Of a DNA stretch of 64,000 nt, positions 33,397-42,973 are shown one piece after another. Source of the stretch: Microbacterium sp. Nx66 (GTDB lineage Bacteria > Actinomycetota > Actinomycetes > Actinomycetales > Microbacteriaceae); NCBI RefSeq assembly GCF_904066215.1, contig NZ_LR880474.1, forward strand, positions 2,356,001 through 2,420,000, read 5' to 3'. The position numbers were made by a program, and so were the translations under genes. The number at the start of each line of letters is the position of its first letter. The stretch's first letter is position 1. Under the pieces are notes generated by a model that saw only the letters and a program-made list of their open reading frames with translations, did not search any database and was not told the origin of the DNA.

Positions 33397-34881
33397 GTGG
33401 ACACCCTGGTACGCGGCGGGCGCGTGATCGACCCGATGACCGAGACGGACCGGACCGCCGACCTGCTGATCGCCGACGGGCGGGTGCGGGCCATCGGGCG
33501 GGATCTCGCCGCGCCCGTCGGTGCCGACGTGATCGAGGCGGACGGGGCGATCGTCGGTCCCGGCTTCGTCGACCTGCACAGCCACGTGCACTCGATCGCC
33601 GGTCAGCGGCTCCAGGCGATGGACGGCGTGACCACCGCACTCGACCTCGAGGCCGGGCTCATGCCGATCGCGGAGGCCTTCGCGCGCGCCGCCGCGGACG
33701 GACGCCCCCTGAACTACGGGTTCTCCGCCTCCTGGGCGCAGGCCCGCGCCCTCGCTCACCTCGGCCGCGTGCCCGTCGCCGACTTCACCGCGTCGATGGA
33801 CCTACTCGGCCTCAGCGAGTGGCAGCGGTCCTCCTCCCCCGTCGAGCGTCGCCGCTGGCTGCGCCTCCTGGAGGACGAGCTGTCCGCCGGAGCTCTCGGC
33901 ATCGGCGTGCTGATGGGCTACGCCCCGCGATCCGACCCGGACGAGTACCTGGCCCTCGCCCGGATCGCCGCCGCCGCACACGCCCCGACCTTCACCCACG
34001 TCCGCGAACTGATCGAGGCCGATCCGCGGACCCCGATCGACGGGTCGGAGGAACTCGTCCGGGCTGCGGCCGAGACCGGCGCCGCCATGCACCACTGCCA
34101 CGTGAACAGCACCTCGCTCCGCCACGTCGACCGGGTGCTCGCGCTCCTCGACCGCAGTCGGGCCGCCGGCTCCCGGGTGACCGTCGAGGCCTATCCGTAC
34201 GGCGCGGGGAGCACAGCCATCGGGGCTTTCTTCCTCGCGCCGGAGAAGCTCCCCGGCCTCGGCATCACGCCGCAGTCGCTCCTCCTCGTGGAGACGGGCG
34301 AGCGGATCGCCGACGAGACCCGGCTGCGCGAGCTCCGCGCCTCCGATCCCGGCGCCACCTGCATCGTCACCTTCCTCGACGAGGCCGACCCCTTCGACCG
34401 CGCCCACCTCCACCGCGCGCTGGCCTACCCGGACGCGATCGTCGCGAGCGACGCCATGCCGGTGTCGTGGACGCAGCCCGACGGCTCCTCCGTGTACGAG
34501 CAGCGGGACTGGCCACTCCCGCCCGGTGGGCACACGCATCCGCGCACCGCCGGCACGTTCCTCAAGTCGCTGCGCCTGATGGTGCGGGAAAGCGGGGAGT
34601 GGAGCTGGCTGGAGGCCTTCCGCCGCTGCTCCACCCTCCCCGCCCGCGTGCTGGACGAGGTCGCCTCCGGGATGCGACGGAAGGGCCACCTGGGCGTGGG
34701 CGCCGACGCCGACCTGGTGATCCTCGACCCGGACGCCGTGACCGATCGCGCCAGCTACGCCGACCCGACCCGCCCATCCCGGGGCGTCCGGCACCTGCTC
34801 GTGCACGGCACGGCGGTGGTGCGGGACGGCGACATCGTGCCCGATGCCCTGCCGGGACGTGCCGTGCGCGGCGACGCCTGA
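33397..34881 (+). CDS. N-acyl-D-amino-acid deacylase-like amidohydrolase
   Basis: 494 residues. Amidohydrolase barrel: metal site HSHVH (about 63-67), a C-terminal-domain strand VEAYPYGAGSTAIGAFF typical of D-aminoacylases, SDAMPVSW and GGHTHPRTAGTFLKSLRLMV, ending with the beta-sandwich segment KGHLGVGADADLVILDPDAV. It hydrolyses N-acyl-D-amino acids or related D-amino-acid amides; the exact acyl group cannot be read. GTG start with RBS GAGGG; no signal peptide. It is 152 bp upstream of the peptide-utilisation operon and on the same strand. Confidence 0.88.
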   Translation: MDTLVRGGRVIDPMTETDRTADLLIADGRVRAIGRDLAAPVGADVIEADGAIVGPGFVDLHSHVHSIAGQRLQAMDGVTTALDLEAGLMPIAEAFARAAADGRPLNYGFSASWAQARALAHLGRVPVADFTASMDLLGLSEWQRSSSPVERRRWLRLLEDELSAGALGIGVLMGYAPRSDPDEYLALARIAAAAHAPTFTHVRELIEADPRTPIDGSEELVRAAAETGAAMHHCHVNSTSLRHVDRVLALLDRSRAAGSRVTVEAYPYGAGSTAIGAFFLAPEKLPGLGITPQSLLLVETGERIADETRLRELRASDPGATCIVTFLDEADPFDRAHLHRALAYPDAIVASDAMPVSWTQPDGSSVYEQRDWPLPPGGHTHPRTAGTFLKSLRLMVRESGEWSWLEAFRRCSTLPARVLDEVASGMRRKGHLGVGADADLVILDPDAVTDRASYADPTRPSRGVRHLLVHGTAVVRDGDIVPDALPGRAVRGDA

Positions 34882-35033
34882 CGCCTCGAGCGCTGAGCTC
34901 TTCGTCCGGCGGCACCAAGGGCGGCGCACATCTCGTCGCCGGGCACCAACGACGAACCGGAACCCGCCAATAGTCTCGGCGCATCGCCGTCCCCCCTCCG
35001 TGGCGACGGCCGACTCGACGAAGAGGAGCGCAC

Positions 35034-36422
35034 GTGTCCGAACTGAACGAAATCGGCAGCTGGGTGCGGGAGAACCTGCCCGCGCTGCTCGCCGACGCGC
35101 ACGTCCCCGCGGCATCCGTCGCGGTCCTGTCCGACGGCGAGGTCGTCACCGCCGCCGCCGGCATCCTGAACCGCAACACCGGAGTCGAAGCCGACGAGGA
35201 CTCGGTCTTCCAGGTCGGGTCCATCACCAAGACCTGGACGGCGACGCTCATCATGCAGCTCGTCGACGAGGGTCTGCTGGACCTCGATGCGCCGGTGCGC
35301 GACGTCGTCCCGGCGTTCGCGATCGCCGACGAGGCGGCGGCGAGCGCCATCACCCCGCGCCAGCTCCTCAGCCACGTGAGCGGATTCGAGGGCGACCTGT
35401 TCAACGACACCGGGGTGGGCGACGACGCCGTGGAGAAGTACCTCGCCACGATCACGGATGCCCCGCAGCTGTTCGCACCCGGCGAGCGCTTCTCGTACAA
35501 CAACGCCGCCTTCGTGGTGCTCGGCCGGATCGTCGAGGTGCTGCGCGGGACGTCCTTCGACCAGGCGTTGCGCACGCATCTGGCGACACCGCTCGGGCTC
35601 ACCCATCTCGCCACCTCCGCGGCGGAGGCGATCATGTTCCGCGCCGCACTCGGTCATCTCCCGTCCGAGGACGGCGACGAACCTGTCCCGGCACCCGTGT
35701 GGAGTCTCGTGCGCTCCAACGCCCCTGCCGGATCGATGCTCGCGATGACGGCGCGCGACCTCGTGACGTACGCCCGGATGCATCTGGACGGCGGCGTCGC
35801 CGCGGACGGCACCCGTGTGCTCTCGACGGTGAGCGTGCAGGCCATGCAGGAACGTCAGGTCGAGCTGCCGGACCTCGGGCTGATGGGCGACGCCTGGGGC
35901 CTCGGCTGGGAGCTCTTCGACTGGGAAGGCGGGCCCGTCATCGGCCACGACGGCGGCACGATCGGCCAGAACGCATTCCTCCGCATGGTGCCGGGCTCGG
36001 GTGTCGCCGTCGCCGTGCTCACCAACGGCGGACACGCCGTCGACGTCTACCACGCGATCACCTCGCGGGTCCTCGCCGCCCTCGCCGGCGTGCGCATGCC
36101 GGCGCTGCCCTCCCTCCCGCACTCCCCCGTGGAGGTCGACCTCGACCGGATCCTCGGGACCTATTCGTCCTCGGTGTCCGACTCGACCGTACGCGTCGAC
36201 GACGACGGTCGCGTGTGGCTCGAGCGCACCATGAAGGGCATCTTCGCGGAGCTGGGTCCGGCCCCCGAACCGGTGGAGCTCGTCGGCTGGGCGGGTGACA
36301 CCCTCCTCCCCCGCGAGGCGCAGAACGGCATCCGCATGCCGCACGCCTTCGTGGGCGACGACGGCACGGGTCGCGCACTGTACCTGCACACGGGCCGGGC
36401 CGACCGCCGGGTGGACGCATGA
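35034..36422 (+). CDS. CubicO/S12-family serine hydrolase (beta-lactamase-like)
   Basis: 462 residues, no signal peptide, so cytoplasmic. Penicillin-binding-like fold with nucleophile motif SITK (S63-K66), the second motif YNN (Y155), and a C-terminal domain from about 360. S12 members include D-Ala-D-Ala carboxypeptidases, D-aminopeptidases and esterases; the residue choice cannot decide between these. It is a paralogue of the C-terminal half of the fusion protein at 42974 (shared HGGxIGQ/HDGNTIGQ, FQVGSITKTWTA). GTG start with GAGGAG; overlaps the next gene by ATGA. TAGTCT at 34971 is a possible -10. Confidence 0.88.
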   Translation: MSELNEIGSWVRENLPALLADAHVPAASVAVLSDGEVVTAAAGILNRNTGVEADEDSVFQVGSITKTWTATLIMQLVDEGLLDLDAPVRDVVPAFAIADEAAASAITPRQLLSHVSGFEGDLFNDTGVGDDAVEKYLATITDAPQLFAPGERFSYNNAAFVVLGRIVEVLRGTSFDQALRTHLATPLGLTHLATSAAEAIMFRAALGHLPSEDGDEPVPAPVWSLVRSNAPAGSMLAMTARDLVTYARMHLDGGVAADGTRVLSTVSVQAMQERQVELPDLGLMGDAWGLGWELFDWEGGPVIGHDGGTIGQNAFLRMVPGSGVAVAVLTNGGHAVDVYHAITSRVLAALAGVRMPALPSLPHSPVEVDLDRILGTYSSSVSDSTVRVDDDGRVWLERTMKGIFAELGPAPEPVELVGWAGDTLLPREAQNGIRMPHAFVGDDGTGRALYLHTGRADRRVDA

Positions 36423-37342
36423 CGACCGCGGCGACGACAGCTCCCGGCATCTCGGAGATCTTCGCCGATGCCGGCGCCGTCGGCTTCCTGCACGCGCGGG
36501 AGATCGGCGTCGACGGCGGACCGGAGGTCGCGATCGGCGCCGACGAGCCGGTCGTGCTCGCATCGGTGTTCAAGATCCTCGTGCTGACGGCGTTCGTCCG
36601 TGCGGTCGAGGCGGGCGAGCTCGACGGGCGGGAGCGCACCACCGTCACGGCCCGCTACCGCATCGGCGGTGTCGGCACGGCCGGATTCGCCGACGACACC
36701 GAGGTGAGCTGGCGCGACCTCGCTCTGAACATGATGTCGATGAGCGACAACGCCGCCACCGACGTCCTCTACCACCGCCTCGGCGCCGCGGCTGTGGACA
36801 GGGTGATCACCGATCTCGGCCTGCACCGCACGCACCTCATCGGCTGCTGCGAGGACCTGTTCGCCTCCGTCGTCTCCGGTCTCGGCGGCACCCCGGACAG
36901 CGACCTGGACGCTCTGCTGAGCGGTGCGTCGGCGGACCAGGTGCTCGCCCTCGACGCGCTCGATCCGCAGCGGACCACGCGCTCGACCCCCCGCGAGGTC
37001 ACGATGCTGCTCGACTCCCTGTGGAGCGACCGCGCCGCCCCCGCGGCGGCCTGCCGGCAGGCGCGCGACATCATGGCCAGACAGATCTGGCCGCACCGAC
37101 TCTCGTCCGCCTTCCCCTCCGGCGTGCAGATCGCAGCGAAGACGGGGACGCTGCCCACCTGGCGCAACGAGGCCGGGGTGGTGACCTACCCGGACGGTCG
37201 GCAGTACGCCGTCGCCGTCTTCACCCGCGCGGCCTCGCTCGCCGATCGGCAGCCGCGCGTCGACGCGTCCATCGGCGCCGCCGCGTACGCCGCCGTCGAG
37301 CACCTGCGCGCGGCGACACCGAGCCGGAGCCACGACTCCTGA
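36419..37342 (+). CDS. Class A beta-lactamase-like serine hydrolase without signal peptide
   Basis: 307 residues. The three motifs of class A enzymes are present: SVFK (S49-K52), SDN (109-111) and KTG (241-243). There is no signal peptide, and no clear ExxLN omega-loop glutamate needed for beta-lactam deacylation in the region about 150-175. It is therefore unlikely to be a secreted antibiotic-resistance enzyme. In this operon it more probably acts on D-amino-acid peptides or esters in the cytoplasm, which is an inference. It overlaps the upstream S12 gene by ATGA. Confidence 0.85.
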   Translation: MTTAATTAPGISEIFADAGAVGFLHAREIGVDGGPEVAIGADEPVVLASVFKILVLTAFVRAVEAGELDGRERTTVTARYRIGGVGTAGFADDTEVSWRDLALNMMSMSDNAATDVLYHRLGAAAVDRVITDLGLHRTHLIGCCEDLFASVVSGLGGTPDSDLDALLSGASADQVLALDALDPQRTTRSTPREVTMLLDSLWSDRAAPAAACRQARDIMARQIWPHRLSSAFPSGVQIAAKTGTLPTWRNEAGVVTYPDGRQYAVAVFTRAASLADRQPRVDASIGAAAYAAVEHLRAATPSRSHDS

Positions 37343-37415
37343 ACCGCACCACCCCCTCGCACCACCGATCCGCACGACCCGACCCGCACCGCCCGAACAC
37401 CGCTGGAGGCTCCTG

Positions 37416-39008
37416 ATGCGTTCCCGTACCCCGCTGCTCGCCCTGCTCGGCGCCACGGCGCTCGCCCTGACATCGTGCGCCGGCGGCGCCGCTCCCGGCG
37501 GCGACGCCGGGGAGGGCGTCCTCGCCGACGGCAAGACGTTCACCTCGGTGATCTCGACCGATCCCGGAAGCCTGGATCCGTTCGTGACCGTGATGTCCGT
37601 CGCCCGCTCCGTCGACCGCTTCCTTTACGCCCGTCTCGTGGAGGTCCTCGAGGACGGCAGCATCGTGTCGGGTCTCGCCGAGGACTGGGAGTCCGACACC
37701 ACCACGGCGACCTTCACCCTGCGCGACGGCGTCACCTGCGAGGACGGCACGCCGCTCACCGCGACCGACGTGGCCGCGAACATCACCCACATCGGCGACC
37801 CCGCGAACGGCTCTCCCCTCATCGGCCTCCAGGTGCAGCCCGGCACCTCGGCCGTCGGAGACGACGCCGCCGGCACGGTCACCGTCACCAGCGGCCGCCC
37901 CGACTCGTTCCTTCTGGAGAACGTGGGCAGCATCTCGATCGTGTGCGGCACCGTGATCGACGACCCGGATGCGCTGGCCAAGGGCGAAGGCGCGACCGGC
38001 ATGTTCACGATGACGGAGATCGTCCCCAACAGCCAGTACACGCTCACGCGTCGCGACGACTTCACCTGGGGCCCCGGAGACTGGGATCCGGAGCAGAAGG
38101 GCCTGCCGGACACCGTGGTCTTCCGGGTGATCCCGAACGAGACGACCGCCGCCAACCTCCTCCTCTCCGGAGAGGTCAACGCGGCCCTGGTGATCGGCCC
38201 GGACAGCACGCGCATGGAGGAGGCCGGACTCTTCCACACCGATGTCCAGACGCCCGGCGGCTCCTTCACGTTCAACCAGGCCGACGGCCGACCGACCGCC
38301 GACCCGGCCGTCCGCGAGGCGCTCATGCAGGCCGTCGATCTGGAGCAGCTGCGGCAGGTCATCGGCAGCGGCAAGGCCACCGTGCCGACCGGGCTCGTCA
38401 CGGTCTCGCCCAACCCGTGCCGCGCCGACACCGTCTCCGGGCACCTGCCGGAGACGGACGTCGACGCCGCGGCCGCGGCTCTGGACGAGGCAGGGTGGAC
38501 CGCCGGCTCCGATGGCGTCCGCGCCAAGGACGGTGAGCCGCTCACGCTGAAGATGATCTACTCCGCGCAGTTGGGCGACGCCGGCAACGCGGCGGCGGAG
38601 CTCGCCCAGTCCGCCTGGAAGGACCTCGGAGTCGACATCTCCGTCACCGCGGTCGACTCGCCCACGCTGAGCGAGGTGCTGTTCTCGACGGGCGACTGGG
38701 ACATCTCCGCCGCCCCGCTGACGGTGTCCCTGCCGAGCATGCTCGTGCCGTTCTACTCCGGGCCCACCCCGCCGAACGGCACGAACTTCGCCGGCATCGA
38801 CAACCCCGACTACACCGCCGCGGTCACCGCCGCGTCGGAGAAGGCCGGCACCGACGGCTGCGACGACTGGAGCGCGGCCGAGGTCGCCCTCTTCGAGACG
38901 ACCAGCGTGGTGCCCTATGCGAACATCCTGCGCTCGACCTTCGCCCACAAGGCGGAGTTCACCGAGGGCGACGGCATCGACCCGACGTCGATCCGGATGT
39001 TCGAGTAA
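37416..39008 (+). CDS. Peptide ABC transporter substrate-binding lipoprotein (SBP_bac_5)
   Basis: 530 residues. Lipobox ALTSC (Cys21). DppA/OppA-like fold: FTSVISTDPGSLDPFVTV, the strand LAEDWESDTTTATFTLRDGV and late segment VPYANILRSTFAHKAEFTEG. It captures oligopeptides or similar compounds outside the membrane for the permeases that follow. It begins 73 bp after the class A-like gene; that gap carries GCACGACCCGAC words of the repeat family but no clear terminator. Confidence 0.93.
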   Translation: MRSRTPLLALLGATALALTSCAGGAAPGGDAGEGVLADGKTFTSVISTDPGSLDPFVTVMSVARSVDRFLYARLVEVLEDGSIVSGLAEDWESDTTTATFTLRDGVTCEDGTPLTATDVAANITHIGDPANGSPLIGLQVQPGTSAVGDDAAGTVTVTSGRPDSFLLENVGSISIVCGTVIDDPDALAKGEGATGMFTMTEIVPNSQYTLTRRDDFTWGPGDWDPEQKGLPDTVVFRVIPNETTAANLLLSGEVNAALVIGPDSTRMEEAGLFHTDVQTPGGSFTFNQADGRPTADPAVREALMQAVDLEQLRQVIGSGKATVPTGLVTVSPNPCRADTVSGHLPETDVDAAAAALDEAGWTAGSDGVRAKDGEPLTLKMIYSAQLGDAGNAAAELAQSAWKDLGVDISVTAVDSPTLSEVLFSTGDWDISAAPLTVSLPSMLVPFYSGPTPPNGTNFAGIDNPDYTAAVTAASEKAGTDGCDDWSAAEVALFETTSVVPYANILRSTFAHKAEFTEGDGIDPTSIRMFE

Positions 39009-39020
39009 CGGAGGCAGCCG

Positions 39021-40019
39021 ATGGCCAGCACCACCGCCACGCAGGCGATCCTGATCAGATCCGCCCGGTCGGACAACCCGTGGGTGTCCTTCCTGGTCCG
39101 GCGCGGAGGGCAGTTCGTCCTCGCGGTGTGGGTGCTGGTCACGGCGGCCTTCCTGATGATCCATCTCGTCCCCGGCGACCCGGTGCGGGCGGCGTTGGGG
39201 ATGAACGCCCCGGCCGAGCTCGTCGAGTCCCGCCGGGCGGCCCTCGGTCTCGACCAGCCGCTGCTCGTGCAGTACGTCCGTTACATCGGCGGACTGTTCA
39301 CGGGCGATATGGGCACCTCGATGATCACGAGCCAGCCGGTCTCCGAGCTCATCGCGACCCGGCTCCCCGCCACGCTCCAGCTCGCGCTCCTCGCGGTGGT
39401 CCTGGTGCTGCTGATCTCGGTGCCGCTCGGGGTCACGATGGCCGTGGCCACCCGCGGCGGCCGGCGCCGTGGCCTGGAGCTGGGTTTCGCCACGGTCACG
39501 GTGATCCTCGCCGCGATCCCCGAGTTCCTGCTCGCGGTCGGCCTCGTCTACGTCTTCGCCGTCTCCCTCGGGTGGTTCCCGGTCGCCGGCAACACCGCAC
39601 CGTTCGCCCTCGTGCTCCCGGTGCTGGCCCTCGCGATCGGGCCGATCGCCGTGTTCTCCCGCATCATCCGGGTCGAGGTGCTCTCGGTGCTCGGGCAGGA
39701 CTTCATCCGCACCGCCCGCGCCAAGCGGCTCGCCCCGCGCCGCATCTACTCCCGGCACGCGGTCCCCAACGCCATGACCGCCACCCTCACCCTCACCGGC
39801 CTGCTGCTGACGGGCATGGTCGCCGGCACCGTCCTCGTGGAGAACGTCTTCGCCTGGCCGGGGCTCGGCACCATGATCGTGCAGTCCATCCTCACCAAGG
39901 ACTACTCGGTCGTGCAGGGGATCGTGCTCGTCTACGGCATCGGCGTGCTCCTGGTGAACCTCGTCATCGACGTGGTCCTCGCCCTCCTCGATCCGCGCTC
40001 CACCATCAGGGAGGCATGA
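39021..40019 (+). CDS. Peptide ABC transporter permease (DppB type)
   Basis: 332 residues with six membrane segments. Typical DppB features: LVTAAFLMIHLVPGDPVRAALG near the N-terminus and the C-terminal EAA loop region RTARAKRLAPRRIYSRHAVPNA. RBS GGAGG precedes the ATG; it starts 12 bp after the binding-protein stop. Its TGA overlaps the next gene's ATG. Confidence 0.94.
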   Translation: MASTTATQAILIRSARSDNPWVSFLVRRGGQFVLAVWVLVTAAFLMIHLVPGDPVRAALGMNAPAELVESRRAALGLDQPLLVQYVRYIGGLFTGDMGTSMITSQPVSELIATRLPATLQLALLAVVLVLLISVPLGVTMAVATRGGRRRGLELGFATVTVILAAIPEFLLAVGLVYVFAVSLGWFPVAGNTAPFALVLPVLALAIGPIAVFSRIIRVEVLSVLGQDFIRTARAKRLAPRRIYSRHAVPNAMTATLTLTGLLLTGMVAGTVLVENVFAWPGLGTMIVQSILTKDYSVVQGIVLVYGIGVLLVNLVIDVVLALLDPRSTIREA

Positions 40020-41938
40020 TGGCGCCCACCCGCAACGCCTGGTCGGCGATCGTCCGGTCCCCGCTCGGGGCCACCGCGCTCGTCCTCATGGTCCTCGTCG
40101 CGCTCACCGCGATCCTCGGGCCTGTCATCTGGGGCCCGCAGGCCGAGCAGGTCGACCCGACCGCCGTCACCCAGGGCCCCAGCGCCGCCCATCTGCTGGG
40201 CACCGACACTCTCGGTCGCGACGTGCTGGCGCGGGTGCTGGTGGCCACCCGCCTCTCCGTGGTCCTCGCCGTCATCGCCGTCCTCATCGGCGTGATCGCG
40301 GGATCGCTGCTCGGCATGGCCCCCTCGGTCCTCCCGCGGTGGGCCGGACGCCCGATCGCCGGTTTCGTGAACATCGCCGTCGCCTTCCCCGGGCTCCTGC
40401 TCGCGCTCTTCTTCGCCGTGATCTTCGGCGTCGGCACCACCGGATCCGTGCTCGCGATCGGACTGGCCATGGCACCGCAGTTCGCGCGTCTGACCCAGAC
40501 CCTGTCCGCGGCGATCGCCGGACGTGACTTCATCGCGGCGGCCCAGGTCGCCGGCGTCTCCCGATTCCGCATCCTGTTCCGGCACATCCTGCCGAACATC
40601 GGCGAACCGCTCATCGTCAATGCGACCGTGGCCGCGGGGTCCGCGCTGCTCGCGTTCGCCGGTCTGTCCTTCCTCGGGCTCGGCGTGCAGGTACCGGAGT
40701 ACGACTGGGGCCGCCTGCTCGGCGAGGGCCTGAACCGCATCTACCTCAACCCCGCGGCGGCGCTCGGTCCCGCCGTGGCCGTGATCATCGCCGGACTCGC
40801 CTTCAATCTCCTGGGCGAGACCGCCGCCGCGGCGCTGGGCGGACGCTCCGGACGCCGCCGCCACCGGCTTCCCGCCGTCGCGCAGCCCGCCCCGGGCGAC
40901 GCCGGCACCGTGCCCGCGCAGGTCGACGGCGACGACGTGGTGCTCCTCGTCGACGACCTGCGCGTCTCCTTCCCCACGCCTGCCGGCTGGGTCACGCCCG
41001 TCCGCGGGGTGTCCTTCACCGTCGGCCGGGGTGAGGCGATCGGCGTGGTCGGAGAGTCCGGCTCGGGGAAGAGCCTCACGGCGCTCGCTGCGGCTCGGCT
41101 CATCGAACAGCCGGGACACGTGTCCGCCGCCCGCCTCGACTTCTGCGGCGTCCCGGTGCTCACCACGTCGGAACGGGCGCTGCGACCGTTGCTGGGGACC
41201 TCGCTGGCGATGGTGTTCCAGGATCCGATGACGTCGTTCAACCCGACCCGCCGGATCGGCGCGCAGCTCGCCGAAGCCGCGTCCGAGCACCAGGACATCA
41301 CCCGCCGGGCCGCCAGGGAGCGCGCGGTCGAGCGCCTGCAGTCCGTACGGGTGCCTGCTGCGGCCCGCCGCGCCCACCAGTACCCGCATGAGTTCTCCGG
41401 CGGGATGCGGCAGCGCGCCATGATCGCGATGGGGCTGATGAACCACCCCAAGCTCATCATCGCCGACGAGCCGACGACAGCCCTCGACGTCACCGTGCAG
41501 CGGCAGGTGCTGCAGCTGCTCGACCGCGTGCGCCGGGACACCGACGCGGCCATCCTCCTCATCAGCCACGACATCGCCGTCGTCTCCCAGACCTGCGACC
41601 GCGTGCTCGTGATGTATGCCGGCCGCATCGTGGAGGACCTCCCCGCCGCCGACCTGCACAGCGCCGCACGGCACCCGTACACGCGTGCGCTGCTGGAGGT
41701 CGTCCCCGAGCTCGACACCGACCGGTCCCTGCCGCTGCGGACGATCCCCGGACGCCCACCGGCGCCGGGCGCCTTCCCCGTCGGCTGCGCCTACGCCGAC
41801 CGCTGCCCGCTCGCGACCGCCGTCTGCCGCGAGAAGGACCCAGCGCTCGTCGCCGACGACGCCGGGCGCCGCGTGGCCTGCTGGCACCCCGTGACGGCGA
41901 CGCCCGCGCCGGTCCGTGAAGAGGAGGCCGTCCGATGA
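40016..41938 (+). CDS. Fused DppC-type permease and DppD-type ATPase
   Basis: 640 residues in one frame. Residues about 1-275 are a DppC permease (LLGTDTLGRDVLARVL, LPNIGEPLIVNATVAAGSAL). A Pro/Ala linker (about 280-305) leads to an oligopeptide ABC ATPase: Walker A GESGSGKS (346-353), QDPMTSFNPTRRI, signature FSGGMRQRA and LIIADEPTTALDV, ending in the Cys-rich oligo_HPY tail (GCAYADRCPLATAVC). Such permease-ATPase fusions are uncommon in this class. No stop or start in the linker suggests assembly error. The two adjacent ATG codons at 40016 and 40019 are equivalent starts. Confidence 0.92.
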   Translation: MMAPTRNAWSAIVRSPLGATALVLMVLVALTAILGPVIWGPQAEQVDPTAVTQGPSAAHLLGTDTLGRDVLARVLVATRLSVVLAVIAVLIGVIAGSLLGMAPSVLPRWAGRPIAGFVNIAVAFPGLLLALFFAVIFGVGTTGSVLAIGLAMAPQFARLTQTLSAAIAGRDFIAAAQVAGVSRFRILFRHILPNIGEPLIVNATVAAGSALLAFAGLSFLGLGVQVPEYDWGRLLGEGLNRIYLNPAAALGPAVAVIIAGLAFNLLGETAAAALGGRSGRRRHRLPAVAQPAPGDAGTVPAQVDGDDVVLLVDDLRVSFPTPAGWVTPVRGVSFTVGRGEAIGVVGESGSGKSLTALAAARLIEQPGHVSAARLDFCGVPVLTTSERALRPLLGTSLAMVFQDPMTSFNPTRRIGAQLAEAASEHQDITRRAARERAVERLQSVRVPAAARRAHQYPHEFSGGMRQRAMIAMGLMNHPKLIIADEPTTALDVTVQRQVLQLLDRVRRDTDAAILLISHDIAVVSQTCDRVLVMYAGRIVEDLPAADLHSAARHPYTRALLEVVPELDTDRSLPLRTIPGRPPAPGAFPVGCAYADRCPLATAVCREKDPALVADDAGRRVACWHPVTATPAPVREEEAVR

Positions 41939-42954
41939 GCGCACTGCGCTTCGAGCACGTGAGCGTGCGGTACGGATCGCACCGGTCCGGGCTGACGGCC
42001 GTGGACGATGCGACGCTGACCGTGCCCTCCGGTTCCGTCGTGGGCCTGGTCGGCGAATCGGGCTCGGGCAAGTCGACCCTCGCGCGCGCCGCCATCGGCC
42101 TCGCCCCGATCAGCGAGGGCGCCATCACGCTCGACGGCGCGGACGTGCGCTCCTTCCGTCGCCGTCGCCCCATCCAGATGGTGTTCCAGGACCCGTTCTC
42201 CTCGCTCGACCCGCGGATGACCATCGGCGAGTCGATCGCCGAAGCGCTCCCCCGCGACCTGCGCGGGGGCCGAGCCCGCCGCGCCGAGGTCGCCCGCCTG
42301 CTCGACCTCGTGAGCCTCGACGCCGACCGGGCCGAGGCCCTCCCCGCCGCCCTCTCCGGCGGGCAGCGGCAGCGGATCGCGCTCGCCAGGGCTCTGGCGG
42401 CCCGCCCCGAGGTCGTCATCGCCGACGAGATCACCTCGGCTCTCGACGTCTCCGTGCAGGGCTCCGTGCTCAACCTCGTCCGGGAGCTGCGGGCCGAGCT
42501 CGATCTGACGATGCTCTTCATCTCGCACAACCTCTCCGTCGTCCGCTACCTCAGCGACCACATCGCGGTCATGTACCTCGGGCGGATCGTCGAGGTCGGC
42601 CCCACCGCGCGGGTGCTCGCAGATCCGCAGCATCCCTACACGCGGGAGCTCCTGCAGGCGGCACCCACCCGCCACGGCGACCTGCTGGCGGTCGACCCGG
42701 TCGCTCCGGTCGCCGTGGAACCCGCCGACCCGCACGCGCCGCCCTCCGGCTGCCGCTTCCACCCGCGGTGCCCCATCGGTCCCGTCGCCCGGCCCGACCG
42801 GCAGATCTGCGTGCTCTCCGAGCCGATGCGCCCCACCGGACCGGTCGGAGCCGCCTGCCATTTCGCCGGATCTGTGCCGCCGCCCCAAAGCGCGGTCCTG
42901 CTTTCGGTCACCGCCACAACACCGCCGGCGACCGCAGCCGACACGCTGAACTGA
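41935..42954 (+). CDS. Peptide ABC transporter ATPase (DppF type)
   Basis: 339 residues. Walker A GESGSGKST, Q-loop MVFQDPFSSLDPRM, signature LSGGQRQR, VVIADEITSALDV, H-loop ISHNLSVV, and an oligo_HPY C-terminal segment with GCRFHPRCPIG. Overlaps the fused permease-ATPase gene by ATGA. Works with the ATPase half of that fusion. Confidence 0.94.
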   Translation: MSALRFEHVSVRYGSHRSGLTAVDDATLTVPSGSVVGLVGESGSGKSTLARAAIGLAPISEGAITLDGADVRSFRRRRPIQMVFQDPFSSLDPRMTIGESIAEALPRDLRGGRARRAEVARLLDLVSLDADRAEALPAALSGGQRQRIALARALAARPEVVIADEITSALDVSVQGSVLNLVRELRAELDLTMLFISHNLSVVRYLSDHIAVMYLGRIVEVGPTARVLADPQHPYTRELLQAAPTRHGDLLAVDPVAPVAVEPADPHAPPSGCRFHPRCPIGPVARPDRQICVLSEPMRPTGPVGAACHFAGSVPPPQSAVLLSVTATTPPATAADTLN

Positions 42955-42973
42955 CCATCGGATTGGAGTCCTC

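Noticed and set aside
36419..37342. Class A-like gene as antibiotic resistance determinant
   Set aside because: No signal peptide and no visible deacylation Glu; operon context differs.
37343..37415. Repeat-family words in the short gap after the class A-like gene
   Set aside because: Only partial GCACGACCCGAC-type words, no inverted pair; too little to call a fourth cluster.
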